Of a DNA stretch of 64,000 bases, positions 24,633-33,143 are shown one piece after another (position 1 is the first letter of the stretch; the number at the start of each line of letters is the position of its first letter). The notes beneath the pieces are model-generated. The model made no database searches. It saw only the letters and a program-made list of their open reading frames with translations, and was not told the DNA's origin. The position numbers were made by a program, and so were the translations under genes. This DNA comes from Pseudomonas asgharzadehiana (GTDB taxonomy: Bacteria > Pseudomonadota > Gammaproteobacteria > Pseudomonadales > Pseudomonadaceae), in assembly GCF_019139815.1 (NCBI RefSeq), contig NZ_CP077079.1:3472001-3536000 (forward strand), in the 5' to 3' direction.

Positions 24633-27379
24633 ACACACTCGAACTGCGCGCAACCCAGCGCCTGCAATTTCATAAGGGGTTTACCCTCGACGACGCGGTA
24701 CCGCTGGTGCCGTATTTTGCCCGGTTGGGCATCAGCCACCTGTATGCGTCGCCGCTGCTCAGTGCGCGCGCCGGCTCCATGCACGGCTACGATGTGGTCG
24801 ACCCCACGCGGGTCAACCACGAGTTGGGCGGTGAAGCGGCGTTGCGCCGTCTGGTCGCCGCGTTACGCGAACACGACATGGGCTTGATCCTCGACATTGT
24901 CTCCAACCACATGGCCGTTGGCGGTGCCGATAACCCGTGGTGGCTGGACCTGCTCGAGTGGGGCCGCTTGAGCCCCTACAGCGAATTTTTCGATATCCAG
25001 TGGCACTCGCCCGACCCCTTGCTCAAGGGCCAACTGCTGATGCCGTTTCTGGGCAGCGATTATGGCGAAGCCTTGCAGGCCGGCACGCTGACGCTGCAGT
25101 TCGATGCCGAACACGGAGCGTTTTATGCGCAGCACTACGAACACCGCTTCCCGATCTGCCCACGCGATTACGCGCTGATTCTGGGCAGCGATGAACCGCT
25201 CAAACCGCTGGCTGAGCAATTCGCCGCCCTGGCCTATCAAAACGATGCGTATGCGCAGGCGGCCGTGCTCAAGCAGGCCTTGGCCGAGCACGCCAGCGAC
25301 GTACTGCCGGCCATCCAACAACGGTTGGCGCGCTTCGACGGGCGCGAACAGGAAGGCTTCGAGCGCCTGCATCATCTGCTCGAACAGCAAAGCTACCGCC
25401 TGGCCAGTTGGCGCACGGCGGCGGACGATATCAACTGGCGCCGCTTCTTCGACGTCAATGAACTGGGCGGCCTGCGCGTTGAACGCGCGCAGGTATTCGA
25501 GGCCACCCACGGCAAGATCTTCGAGCTGATCAGCGAAGGCCTGGTGGATGGCCTGCGCATCGACCATATCGACGGCCTGGCCGACCCGCGCGGTTACTGC
25601 CGCAAGCTGCGGCGCCGGGTGGATGCACTGGCGCCTGGGCGGCACTTGCCGATTTTCGTCGAGAAGATTCTTGGCGACGGTGAAACCCTGCGCGAAGACT
25701 GGTGCGTGGACGGCACCACCGGCTACGAATTCATGAACCAACTGTCGCTGTTGCAGCACCACCCGGACGGCTTCGAACCCCTGGCCGACGTGTGGACGCG
25801 CCACAGCGAGCGGCCCTCGGCGTTTATCGAAGAAGCCTGGCTGGCGCGCCAGCAGATCCTCAACGGCTCCCTGGGCGGCGACTTTGAAAGCGTGGCCCAG
25901 GCCCTGCTGCAAGTGGCCCGCGATGACGTGATGACCCGCGACCTGACCCTGGGTGCGATTCGCCGCGCGTTGCAGGAACTGATCGTGGACTTCCCGGTGT
26001 ACCGCACCTATATCAGCGCCCGTGGCCGGAGCGCCGCCGACGACCAGGTTTTCCAGCAAGCCCTGGAAGGCGCGCGCGGCACCTTGAGCGAAGGCGACTG
26101 GCCGGTGCTCGACCACCTGGAAAAATGGCTCGGCGGCCAGCCCTGGCGTGAGCGCCCGGTGGGCCGTGAGCGCAAGATCCTCAAGCATGCCTGCGTGCGC
26201 TTCCAGCAACTGACGTCGCCGGCGGCGGCAAAGGCCGTGGAAGACACCGCGTTCTACCGCTCTGCGGTGCTGCTGTCGCGTAACGACGTGGGCTTTTGCA
26301 CCGAGCGGTTCAGCGCGCCGTTGGCCGAGTTCCACGCGGTCAACCAGCAGCGCTTGCACGCCTTCCCGGACAACTTGCTCGCCACCGCCACCCACGACCA
26401 TAAACGCGGCGAAGACACCCGCGCGCGCCTGGCGGTACTCAGTGAGTGCGCCGCCTGGTACGCCGAACAGGTCGAGCAATGGCGAGCCCTTGCACAGCCT
26501 TTGCGCAGCGACGCGGCCAGCCCGTCGGCGGGCGATGAGTTGATCCTGTACCAGGTGTTGCTGGGCAGTTGGCCGCTGGACCTCACCGATGACGTTGCGA
26601 GTTACCAGCAGCGCCTGTGGCAATGGCAACAAAAGGCCCTGCGCGAAGCCAAGTTGCACAGCAGTTGGAGCGCCCCCAACGAGGCCTACGAGCACGGTGT
26701 CGAAGCGTTCCTGTCGCGCCTGTTGCTCAGTGACGCAGGCCGCCCCTTGCGCACCGCGATCGGCGCGGCGGCCCAGGCGATTGCCCCGGCGGGCGCGCTC
26801 AATGGGCTGGCGCAATCCTTGCTTCGCATCACGGTGCCGGGGGTGCCGGACCTGTACCAGGGCGCCGAGTTCTGGGACTTCAGCCTGGTGGACCCGGACA
26901 ACCGTCGCCCGGTGGATTTCAAGGCGCGGCAACACGCCCTGAATACCCCACCGGATATCGGCGAACTGTTGTTCAACTGGCGTGACGGGCGTATCAAACA
27001 GGCGTTGATCGCCCAGGTACTGGCCTTGCGCAAGGCCCATCCGCTGCTGTTTCGCCAGGGCCACTACACGCCGCTGGAGGTGGTTGGGCAACACGCCGAA
27101 CGGGTGATCGCATTCTGCCGCGAACATCAGGGCAAACGCCTGCTGGTGGTGGTGCCGCGCTGGCCCCATTCACTGCTGGAAAATGGTGTGCGTCCACAGA
27201 TCAATGCGCAGGTTTGGGGCGATACCCGGCTGAAATTACCGTTCGCCGCGCCAACTCAAAACTGGAAGGGACTTTTTCATACAGGTGCAGTCACACCAGA
27301 CAAGGAGCTGTTGATCAGCACTGCCCTGGGGGATTTCCCGGTCAATGTCTTTATCAATCCTGATGATCAAGAAAGCTGA
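24629..27379 (+). CDS. treY: Maltooligosyl trehalose synthase
   Basis: 916 residues, ATG overlapping the malQ stop. GH13 subfamily 26 intramolecular transglucosylase: it turns the reducing-end alpha-1,4 bond of a maltodextrin into an alpha-1,1 bond. N terminus TQRLQFHKGFTLDDAVPLVP, ISHLYASPLLSARAGSMHGY with the YDVVDP region, ILDIVSNHMAVGGADNPWW, nucleophile in VDGLRIDHIDGLADPRG, acid in IFVEKILGDGE, and TATHDHKRGEDTRARLAVLS. The C terminus contains PGVPDLYQGAEFWDFSLVDP. It is usual for the family to be 850-950 residues. With treZ it makes trehalose, the osmo- and desiccation-stress solute. Confidence 0.95.
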   Translation: MNTLELRATQRLQFHKGFTLDDAVPLVPYFARLGISHLYASPLLSARAGSMHGYDVVDPTRVNHELGGEAALRRLVAALREHDMGLILDIVSNHMAVGGADNPWWLDLLEWGRLSPYSEFFDIQWHSPDPLLKGQLLMPFLGSDYGEALQAGTLTLQFDAEHGAFYAQHYEHRFPICPRDYALILGSDEPLKPLAEQFAALAYQNDAYAQAAVLKQALAEHASDVLPAIQQRLARFDGREQEGFERLHHLLEQQSYRLASWRTAADDINWRRFFDVNELGGLRVERAQVFEATHGKIFELISEGLVDGLRIDHIDGLADPRGYCRKLRRRVDALAPGRHLPIFVEKILGDGETLREDWCVDGTTGYEFMNQLSLLQHHPDGFEPLADVWTRHSERPSAFIEEAWLARQQILNGSLGGDFESVAQALLQVARDDVMTRDLTLGAIRRALQELIVDFPVYRTYISARGRSAADDQVFQQALEGARGTLSEGDWPVLDHLEKWLGGQPWRERPVGRERKILKHACVRFQQLTSPAAAKAVEDTAFYRSAVLLSRNDVGFCTERFSAPLAEFHAVNQQRLHAFPDNLLATATHDHKRGEDTRARLAVLSECAAWYAEQVEQWRALAQPLRSDAASPSAGDELILYQVLLGSWPLDLTDDVASYQQRLWQWQQKALREAKLHSSWSAPNEAYEHGVEAFLSRLLLSDAGRPLRTAIGAAAQAIAPAGALNGLAQSLLRITVPGVPDLYQGAEFWDFSLVDPDNRRPVDFKARQHALNTPPDIGELLFNWRDGRIKQALIAQVLALRKAHPLLFRQGHYTPLEVVGQHAERVIAFCREHQGKRLLVVVPRWPHSLLENGVRPQINAQVWGDTRLKLPFAAPTQNWKGLFHTGAVTPDKELLISTALGDFPVNVFINPDDQES

Positions 27380-27403
27380 AAATTTTCTGTGAGGAGCATT
27401 GCG

Positions 27404-27670
27404 ATGAGTACCGAAGACAAACGCATACGCGAACTGGCGCATCAGATCTGGGAGTCTGAAGGCAAACCCCATGGCCAGGACGCGCGCCACTGGGAGATGG
27501 CGCGCAAGTTGGCCGAATCCGAAGCGCTGACACCGAGCAAGCCAAAACCGGCCGCCAAACCGAAGACGGCGCCCAAGCCCGCCGCAGCGAAAGCCAAACC
27601 GGCGGCGGCCAGCAAACCGGCCCCGCCGCCAGCGAAAAAACCGGCTGCGCCGAAAAAGCCCAAACCCTGA
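27404..27670 (+). CDS. DUF2934 protein with Lys/Ala/Pro-rich tail
   Basis: 88 residues; ATG at 27404 with a GAGGAG ribosome site. Residues ~5-45 form a DUF2934 domain (RIRELAHQIWESEGKPHGQD, ARHWEMARKLA). The rest is a low-complexity tail of Lys, Pro and Ala repeats (KPAAAKAKPAAASKP-type), like histone H1 or AlgP. The PAO1 cluster has a gene at the same place (PA2161), so the link with trehalose/glycogen genes is conserved. A DNA- or polyanion-binding role is plausible from the tail but not shown. Confidence 0.85.
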   Translation: MSTEDKRIRELAHQIWESEGKPHGQDARHWEMARKLAESEALTPSKPKPAAKPKTAPKPAAAKAKPAAASKPAPPPAKKPAAPKKPKP

Positions 27671-27688
27671 CCCTTATAGCGCCATAAC

Positions 27689-27715
27689 CCTCCTCCCGAC
27701 GCAGTCGGCAGGAGG
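27689..27715 (+). promoter_or_regulatory. Long hairpin between DUF2934 gene and glgX
   Basis: CCTCCTCCCGAC (27689-27700) pairs with GTCGGCAGGAGG (27704-27715) with one mismatch and a 3-base loop. There is no T-run on either side. It may lower readthrough or stabilise one half of the operon mRNA. Confidence 0.5.
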
Positions 27716-27803
27716 TGACCCCACGTTTCAGATTTCTCAACTGACCCCTGGTCAGCACGGCCGCGTTCGGCCCGGAAAAAGACCCTTGCAGGAGCAACAC
27801 TCA

Positions 27804-29963
27804 ATGAGCAAACCCCATAAAACCCCATCGACGCCGGGCAGCGAGCCGTCGCGGATTCGTGAAGGTTTGCCCTTCCCCCTTGGCGCCACCTGGGACGGCC
27901 TGGGCGTCAACTTTGCGCTGTTCTCGGCCAATGCCACCAAGGTCGAACTGTGCCTGTTCGACGACACCGGTGAAGTTGAACTGGAGCGCATCGAACTGCC
28001 CGAATACACCGACGAGATCTTCCACGGTTACTTGCCCGACGCCCACCCAGGGCTGATTTACGGCTACCGCGTGTACGGTCCGTATGACCCGGCCAACGGG
28101 CATCGTTTCAACCACAACAAACTGCTGATCGACCCCTACGCCAAGCAATTGGTGGGTGAGTTGAAATGGTCGCAGGCGCTGTTCGGCTACACCATCGGCC
28201 ATCCCGACGACGACCTCAGCTTCGACGAACGCGACAGCGCGCCCTTCGTGCCCAAGTGCAAGGTCATCGACCCGGCGCACACCTGGGGCAACGACCAGCC
28301 GGTGCGGGTGCCATGGGACCGCACGATCATTTACGAAACCCACCTGCGCGGCATCAGCATGCGCCACCCTTCGGTGGGCGAATCGGTGCGGGGCACCTGC
28401 GCCGGCCTGATGGAAGACGACGTGCTCAAGCACATCCGCCAGTTGGGTATTTCATCGGTGGAACTGTTGCCGGTCCACGCTTTCGTCAACGACCAGCACC
28501 TGCTGGAAAAAGGCATGACGAACTATTGGGGCTACAACAGCATCGCGTTTTTCGCCCCCGACCCACGCTACCTGGCCAGCGGCAAGATCGCCGAGTTCAA
28601 GGAAATGGTCGCGCACCTGCATGAGCAGAAGCTCGAACTGATCCTCGACGTGGTCTACAACCACACCGCTGAAGGCAACGAACGTGGCCCGACCCTGTCC
28701 ATGCGCGGTATCGACAACGCCTCGTACTATCGCTTGATGCCCGACGACAAGCGCTTCTACATCAACGATTCAGGCACCGGCAACACCCTGGACCTGAGCC
28801 ACCCCTGCGTGCTGCAGATGGTGACAGACTCACTGCGCTACTGGGCCACCGAGATGCATGTGGACGGCTTTCGCTTCGACTTGGCGACCATCCTCGGCCG
28901 CTACCGCGACGGCTTCGACGAGCGCCATAGCTTCCTCGTCGCCTGCCGCCAGGACCCGATACTGCGCCAGCTCAAACTCATTGCCGAGCCTTGGGACTGC
29001 GGCCCCGGCGGCTATCAGGTGGGCAACTTCCCGCCGGGCTGGGCGGAATGGAACGACCGCTTCCGCGACACCGTGCGCGCGTTCTGGAAAGGCGACGACG
29101 GCCAACTGGCGGACTTCGCCGGGCGCATGACCGCCTCGGGCGAGATGTTCAACCATCGAGGGCGGCGTCCGTACAGTTCGGTGAATTTCATCACCGCCCA
29201 CGACGGTTTCACCCTGCACGACCTGGTGTCGTACAACGACAAGCACAACGAGGACAACGACGAAAACAACCAGGACGGCAGCAACAACAACCTGTCCTGG
29301 AACCATGGCGTCGAAGGCCCCACCGACGACCCGCACATCAACGCGCTGCGCCTGCGCCAGATGCGCAATTTCTTCGCCACGCTGCTGCTGGCCCAGGGCA
29401 CCCCGATGATCGTCGCCGGTGATGAGTTCGCCCGTACCCAACACGGCAACAACAACGCCTATTGCCAGGACAGCGAGATCGGCTGGGTCAACTGGGACCT
29501 GGACGATGACGGCAAGTCGTTGCTCAAGTTTGTGAAGCGCTTGATCAAGCTGCGCCTGGCATATCCGATCCTGCGTCGCGGGCGCTTCCTGGTGGGTGAC
29601 TACAACGAAGACATCGGTGTGAAGGACGTGACCTGGCTTGCGCCCGATGGCAGCGAAATGACCACCGAACAATGGCAGGACAGCCAGGGCCGCTGCCTGG
29701 GCATGCTGATGGATGGCCGCGCCCAGGAAACCGGGATCCGCCGTGCCGGCGCCGATGCCACGTTGTTGCTGGTGGTGAATGCGCACCACGACATGGTCAA
29801 CTTCCGCCTGCCGCCGGTGCCCGAAGGTGAAAGCTGGAGCTGCATGCTCGACACCAATGACCCGGCCGTGCGCGGCCAGGAACGTTTTGAATTCGATCAC
29901 GAATATGCCGTGACCGGGCGCTCGCTGTTGCTGTTTGAGCTGCAGCGCGAAGACGAGGTGTGA
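27804..29963 (+). CDS. glgX: Glycogen debranching enzyme GlgX
   Basis: 719 residues from the ATG at 27804 (ribosome site AGGAG). It hydrolyses alpha-1,6 branch points of phosphorylase-trimmed or short-branched glycogen and provides linear maltodextrins for TreY and MalQ. N-terminal CBM48 domain (FPLGATWDGLGVNFALFSAN), GH13_11 barrel with ELILDVVYNHTAEGNERG, nucleophile in VDGFRFDLATILGR, acid in LIAEPWDCGPGGYQVGNFP, and ITAHDGFTLHDLVSYNDKHN; C-terminal beta domain. Only seven bases separate its stop from the next start, so the following four genes probably belong to the same transcript. Confidence 0.95.
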   Translation: MSKPHKTPSTPGSEPSRIREGLPFPLGATWDGLGVNFALFSANATKVELCLFDDTGEVELERIELPEYTDEIFHGYLPDAHPGLIYGYRVYGPYDPANGHRFNHNKLLIDPYAKQLVGELKWSQALFGYTIGHPDDDLSFDERDSAPFVPKCKVIDPAHTWGNDQPVRVPWDRTIIYETHLRGISMRHPSVGESVRGTCAGLMEDDVLKHIRQLGISSVELLPVHAFVNDQHLLEKGMTNYWGYNSIAFFAPDPRYLASGKIAEFKEMVAHLHEQKLELILDVVYNHTAEGNERGPTLSMRGIDNASYYRLMPDDKRFYINDSGTGNTLDLSHPCVLQMVTDSLRYWATEMHVDGFRFDLATILGRYRDGFDERHSFLVACRQDPILRQLKLIAEPWDCGPGGYQVGNFPPGWAEWNDRFRDTVRAFWKGDDGQLADFAGRMTASGEMFNHRGRRPYSSVNFITAHDGFTLHDLVSYNDKHNEDNDENNQDGSNNNLSWNHGVEGPTDDPHINALRLRQMRNFFATLLLAQGTPMIVAGDEFARTQHGNNNAYCQDSEIGWVNWDLDDDGKSLLKFVKRLIKLRLAYPILRRGRFLVGDYNEDIGVKDVTWLAPDGSEMTTEQWQDSQGRCLGMLMDGRAQETGIRRAGADATLLLVVNAHHDMVNFRLPPVPEGESWSCMLDTNDPAVRGQERFEFDHEYAVTGRSLLLFELQREDEV

Positions 29964-29970
29964 GACAGGC

Positions 29971-30960
29971 GTGCACAGATGCCTTAAATACCAGGGCTAC
30001 TCGGACACGCAAGCCCTCGGCCGGGCGCTGGAGGCCCTTCAGGCAGAGGGCCTGGATCGGTTGCCATTGCCCGGCAGTGGCCAGACGTTGGAGCGCTTCA
30101 GACGCCTGGCCGAGGTGGCCGCGCATGATGTGCGCCTGTGCAAGTTGTTCGAAGGCCATACCGACGCGCTGGCGATCATGGCCGAACTCGACAGCCCCCT
30201 CCCCCCGCCAGGCACTACGTGGGGAATGTGGGCCGCCGAGCCGCCAACGGCCAAGGTGCGGGTGTACCGTGAGGGTGAGCATTTGCGGGTACTGGGGCGC
30301 AAAGCCTGGTGTTCCGGTGCGGCGGTGGTGAGCCATGGGTTATTGACCGCCTGGGATGAAACGGACCGTCAGCAATTGGTGGCGGTTGCGATGCAACAGC
30401 CAGGCGTTACGGTGACGGATGAAGGCTGGTGCGCGGTGGGCATGGCGGCGACGGGCAGTGTCGAGATTGTCTTCGATGAGGCCGCAGGCCTTGCTGTAGG
30501 TGGACCAGGCGATTACCTCGCCCGCCCTGGTTTCTGGCACGGCGGGATCGGCGTCGCCGCGTGCTGGTACGGCGCGGCGCAACAGCTTGCAGAGGCATTG
30601 CGCGCGCATTGCAGCCAACGCCCTGAACCCCACGCGCTTGCGCATCTGGGCGCCGTCGACAGGGCACTGCACAGCGCCGCGTGCGTGTTGCGCGCAAGCG
30701 CTGCGCGCATCGACCGTGCGCCCATCGCCGATGCCCGGCAACTGGCTCAGCAAGCGCGGGCGTGCATCGAAGACAGCGTGGAGCAAGTGATTCACCATGT
30801 CGGCCGCGCGCTCGGTGCCGGGCCGTATTGCAAGGACCCGCACTTTGCCCAGTTGATGGCGGACTTGCCGGTGTACATGCGCCAAAGCCATGCCGAACGT
30901 GATCTTGCCGGCCTCGGTGAGCAGGTAGCCGGCGCGCCCTCAGGGAGGTGGCAGCTATGA
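29971..30960 (+). CDS. Acyl-CoA-dehydrogenase-like protein
   Basis: 329 residues from a GTG at 29971; GAGGTG of the glgX end serves as ribosome site. ACAD fold features: N-terminal helical part (ALEALQAEGLDRLPLPGSGQ), middle beta domain (WGMWAAEPPTAKVRVYREGE, VLGRKAWCSGAAVVSHGLLT, the typical G-x-K-x-W-C-S-G strand), and a C-terminal helical bundle (WHGGIGVAACWYGAAQQLAE; HHVGRALGAGPYCKDPHFAQ). It is ~50 residues shorter than usual ACADs, and the place of the catalytic Glu/Tyr-Glu-Gly-Thr region near the C terminus reads QSHAERDLAGLG, so classic acyl-CoA oxidation is doubtful. It is coupled by ATGA overlap to the PIG-L gene. Confidence 0.8.
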   Translation: MHRCLKYQGYSDTQALGRALEALQAEGLDRLPLPGSGQTLERFRRLAEVAAHDVRLCKLFEGHTDALAIMAELDSPLPPPGTTWGMWAAEPPTAKVRVYREGEHLRVLGRKAWCSGAAVVSHGLLTAWDETDRQQLVAVAMQQPGVTVTDEGWCAVGMAATGSVEIVFDEAAGLAVGGPGDYLARPGFWHGGIGVAACWYGAAQQLAEALRAHCSQRPEPHALAHLGAVDRALHSAACVLRASAARIDRAPIADARQLAQQARACIEDSVEQVIHHVGRALGAGPYCKDPHFAQLMADLPVYMRQSHAERDLAGLGEQVAGAPSGRWQL

Positions 30961-31715
30961 AACCCAACCCGATTGTCGGCCAAGGTACGCCGCTGCATCG
31001 TTGGCAAACCTCGCCGCGCATGGCCGAGCTTGCGCTGATCAGCGTCGAACAGTTGGTGCCCGAGGGCCATCGCGCGGTGATCATCGCCCCCCATCCAGAC
31101 GATGAGGTGCTCGGCTGCGGTGGCCTGTTGCAGGGGCTGGCCGCACTGGGGAGGCCCATCCAACTGATTTCGGTGACCGACGGCAGCGCCAGCCACCCAG
31201 GCTCCCGACGTTGGCCGGCGGAGCGCCTGAGCGTGGTGCGACCGCAGGAGTCGGCGCAGGCGCTGCACCGCCTGGGGCTGCCCTTGCACAGTTTGAAGTG
31301 GCTGCGCGCAGGCTTTGCCGACAGCAACGTCGCCGCACGCGAAGACGAGTTGATGAGGTTTATCCAGCGCTACCTAAAACCCACCGATGTGGTGTTCACC
31401 ACGTGGCGCGAAGACGGCCATTGCGACCACGAAGCCGTGGGGCGGGCCAGTGCCGCGGCCGCCCAGGCAGTGGGCGCCACGCTGTACGAGCTGCCGGTGT
31501 GGACCTGGCACTGGGCGACCCCCGAAGACCGCCTGGTGCCCTGGCACCGCGCACGCAAAATCCCCCTGACCTGCGAAGCCGTGGCCCGTAAGCGCCACGC
31601 TATCCATGCCTTCGCCAGCCAGTTAGAAGGCGACCCGCAGATCGGCCTTGCGCCGGTGCTGGCGCCTTATGTGGTGGAGCGTTTGCTGCAACCCTTTGAA
31701 GTGGTATTCGTATGA
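30957..31715 (+). CDS. PIG-L/LmbE-family deacetylase, intact active site
   Basis: 252 residues; ATG at 30957 overlaps the previous stop, ribosome site GGGAGG. Zn-dependent N-deacetylase family that removes acetyl from GlcNAc-type sugars (MshB, PIG-L, BshB). The motif APHPDDEVLGCGG (residues 44-56) has the Zn ligands His46 and Asp49 and the general base Asp48; DGHCDHEAVG gives the oxyanion His155 and third ligand His158. No signal peptide, so it acts in the cytosol. Neighbouring genes encode an N-methyltransferase-like protein and a glycosyltransferase, which suggest stepwise modification of an amino sugar. A close paralogue follows at 33144. Confidence 0.9.
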   Translation: MKPNPIVGQGTPLHRWQTSPRMAELALISVEQLVPEGHRAVIIAPHPDDEVLGCGGLLQGLAALGRPIQLISVTDGSASHPGSRRWPAERLSVVRPQESAQALHRLGLPLHSLKWLRAGFADSNVAAREDELMRFIQRYLKPTDVVFTTWREDGHCDHEAVGRASAAAAQAVGATLYELPVWTWHWATPEDRLVPWHRARKIPLTCEAVARKRHAIHAFASQLEGDPQIGLAPVLAPYVVERLLQPFEVVFV

Positions 31716-32311
31716 GTGTGGCCACCCCATATTTCGACCGGCTGTTTGCCGAAAACGATGACCCCTGGGCATTCCGCCAACGCTGGTATGAGCGCCGCAA
31801 GCGTGCCCTGACCCTGGCGATGCTGACGCGCCCGCGCTACGCCGCGATCTTCGAGCCGGGTTGCGCCAATGGCGAACTGAGCGTTGAACTGGCCGCGCGT
31901 TGCGACCAACTGTTGTGTTGCGACACCGCCACGGCGGCAGTCAACCTGGCGCGCAACCGCCTGCTGGGTGTGCCCCACGCGCAGGTGCGGCAGGCTCGCT
32001 TGCCCGAGCAGTGGCCTGCGGGGCAATTTGAGCTGATCGTGCTCAGCGAGTTGTGTTACTACCTCGATGCCGACGACCTGTGCCGCGTGATAGAACGCGC
32101 CCTCGCCTCTTTAAGCGACGACGGCCAATTGCTCGCCTGCCATTGGCGCCCACCTATCGAGGGGTGCCCGCAGACTGCCGAGCAGGTACATGCCCTGCTT
32201 GAGCAACGGCTGGGCATGTCACGAGTCGCCAGCCATCACGAACACGACTTTCTCCTCGACCTGTGGTGCCGCGACGGTACTTCGGTCGCCAGCCTTGAGG
32301 GCCTGCGATGA
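31712..32311 (+). CDS. NodS-like SAM-dependent methyltransferase
   Basis: 199 residues, ATGA overlap with the PIG-L gene. The N terminus ATPYFDRLFAENDDPWAFRQ and RWYERRKRALTLAML is the hallmark of NodS-type enzymes, followed by motif I IFEPGCANGELSVELAARCD and the segments LPEQWPAGQFELIVLSELCY-Y and LACHWRPPIEGCPQTAEQVH. In rhizobia NodS N-methylates the deacetylated glucosamine of chitooligosaccharides after NodB acts. Here the gene follows a deacetylase in the same order of action. NodC-type chitin synthase is not present in the window, so the substrate is another, unknown amine. Confidence 0.88.
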   Translation: MSVATPYFDRLFAENDDPWAFRQRWYERRKRALTLAMLTRPRYAAIFEPGCANGELSVELAARCDQLLCCDTATAAVNLARNRLLGVPHAQVRQARLPEQWPAGQFELIVLSELCYYLDADDLCRVIERALASLSDDGQLLACHWRPPIEGCPQTAEQVHALLEQRLGMSRVASHHEHDFLLDLWCRDGTSVASLEGLR

Positions 32312-32967
32312 TCGGCATTCTGATCCCGGTACACAACGAAGAAGCATTGTTGGCCGAGTGCCTGGACGCCGCGATGATCGCGGCGCGCCATCCAGGCTTG
32401 CTGGGCGAAACGGTACAGATCCTGGTAGTGCTCGACAGTTGCAGCGACGCCAGTGCGGTCATTGCCCAGGCGTACCCGGTACACAGGCTGGAAGTACAAG
32501 CACGCAATGTCGGCCAGGTACGCGGCATCGGTGCGCAGTATTTGCTGGACCGAGGTGCGCGCTGGATTTCCTGCACCGACGCCGACAGCCGGGTCGCGCC
32601 GGACTGGCTGGTGGCACAACTCGCGCTTGAGGCCGACGCGGTCTGCGGCACGGTGACGGTACAAGCCTGGGATGAAGATTTCGACCCCGCCGCGCAGATC
32701 CGCTATCACCAGAACTACCAGGCACGCGACGGGCATCGGCACATCCACGGCGCCAACCTGGGGGTGAGCGCGGATGCGTATATACGTGCGGGTGGCTTCG
32801 AACCCTTGGCGTGCCATGAAGATGCTCAACTGGTGCGCGATCTGGAACGCTGCGGTGCCTCCATCGCCTGGAGCCATGCCCCCCAAGTGACCACCAGCGC
32901 ACGCCTGGAGTCCCGTGCCCAGGGTGGCTTTGGTGATTATTTGAAGAGCTTGATGCAGGCGCCCTGA
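32308..32967 (+). CDS. GT2-family glycosyltransferase
   Basis: 219 residues, ATGA overlap with the methyltransferase gene. GT-A fold: N terminus GILIPVHNEEALLAECLDAA, the nucleotide part VVLDSCSDAS, RNVGQVRGIGAQYLLDRGAR, the metal-binding DAD in ISCTDADSRVAPDWLVAQLA, and the acceptor-side motif ACHEDAQLVRDLE. No transmembrane segment, so it is a soluble transferase of a nucleotide or lipid-linked sugar. It is the last gene of the coupled run that starts with glgX or with the ACAD-like gene. Donor and acceptor unknown. Confidence 0.88.
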   Translation: MIGILIPVHNEEALLAECLDAAMIAARHPGLLGETVQILVVLDSCSDASAVIAQAYPVHRLEVQARNVGQVRGIGAQYLLDRGARWISCTDADSRVAPDWLVAQLALEADAVCGTVTVQAWDEDFDPAAQIRYHQNYQARDGHRHIHGANLGVSADAYIRAGGFEPLACHEDAQLVRDLERCGASIAWSHAPQVTTSARLESRAQGGFGDYLKSLMQAP

Positions 32968-33143
32968 AAAAAACCAGTGTGCTGAAGGTCAAGCCCTGGA
33001 TACTTGACTATGCTGATGACGCCTTGCTGGTCATTCAGGACTGAATGGCCATGCGCCCACCACGGCGGAGTCTGTGGTGAATAAAAGAGTGTCGTCCCGT
33101 CAACGGGGCACGACCCGGCATCAATCGACAAGGATGTAACACC

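Noticed and set aside
24863..27169. 768-codon frame antisense to treY
   Set aside because: Shadow of a GC-rich coding region; no motif, no ribosome site.
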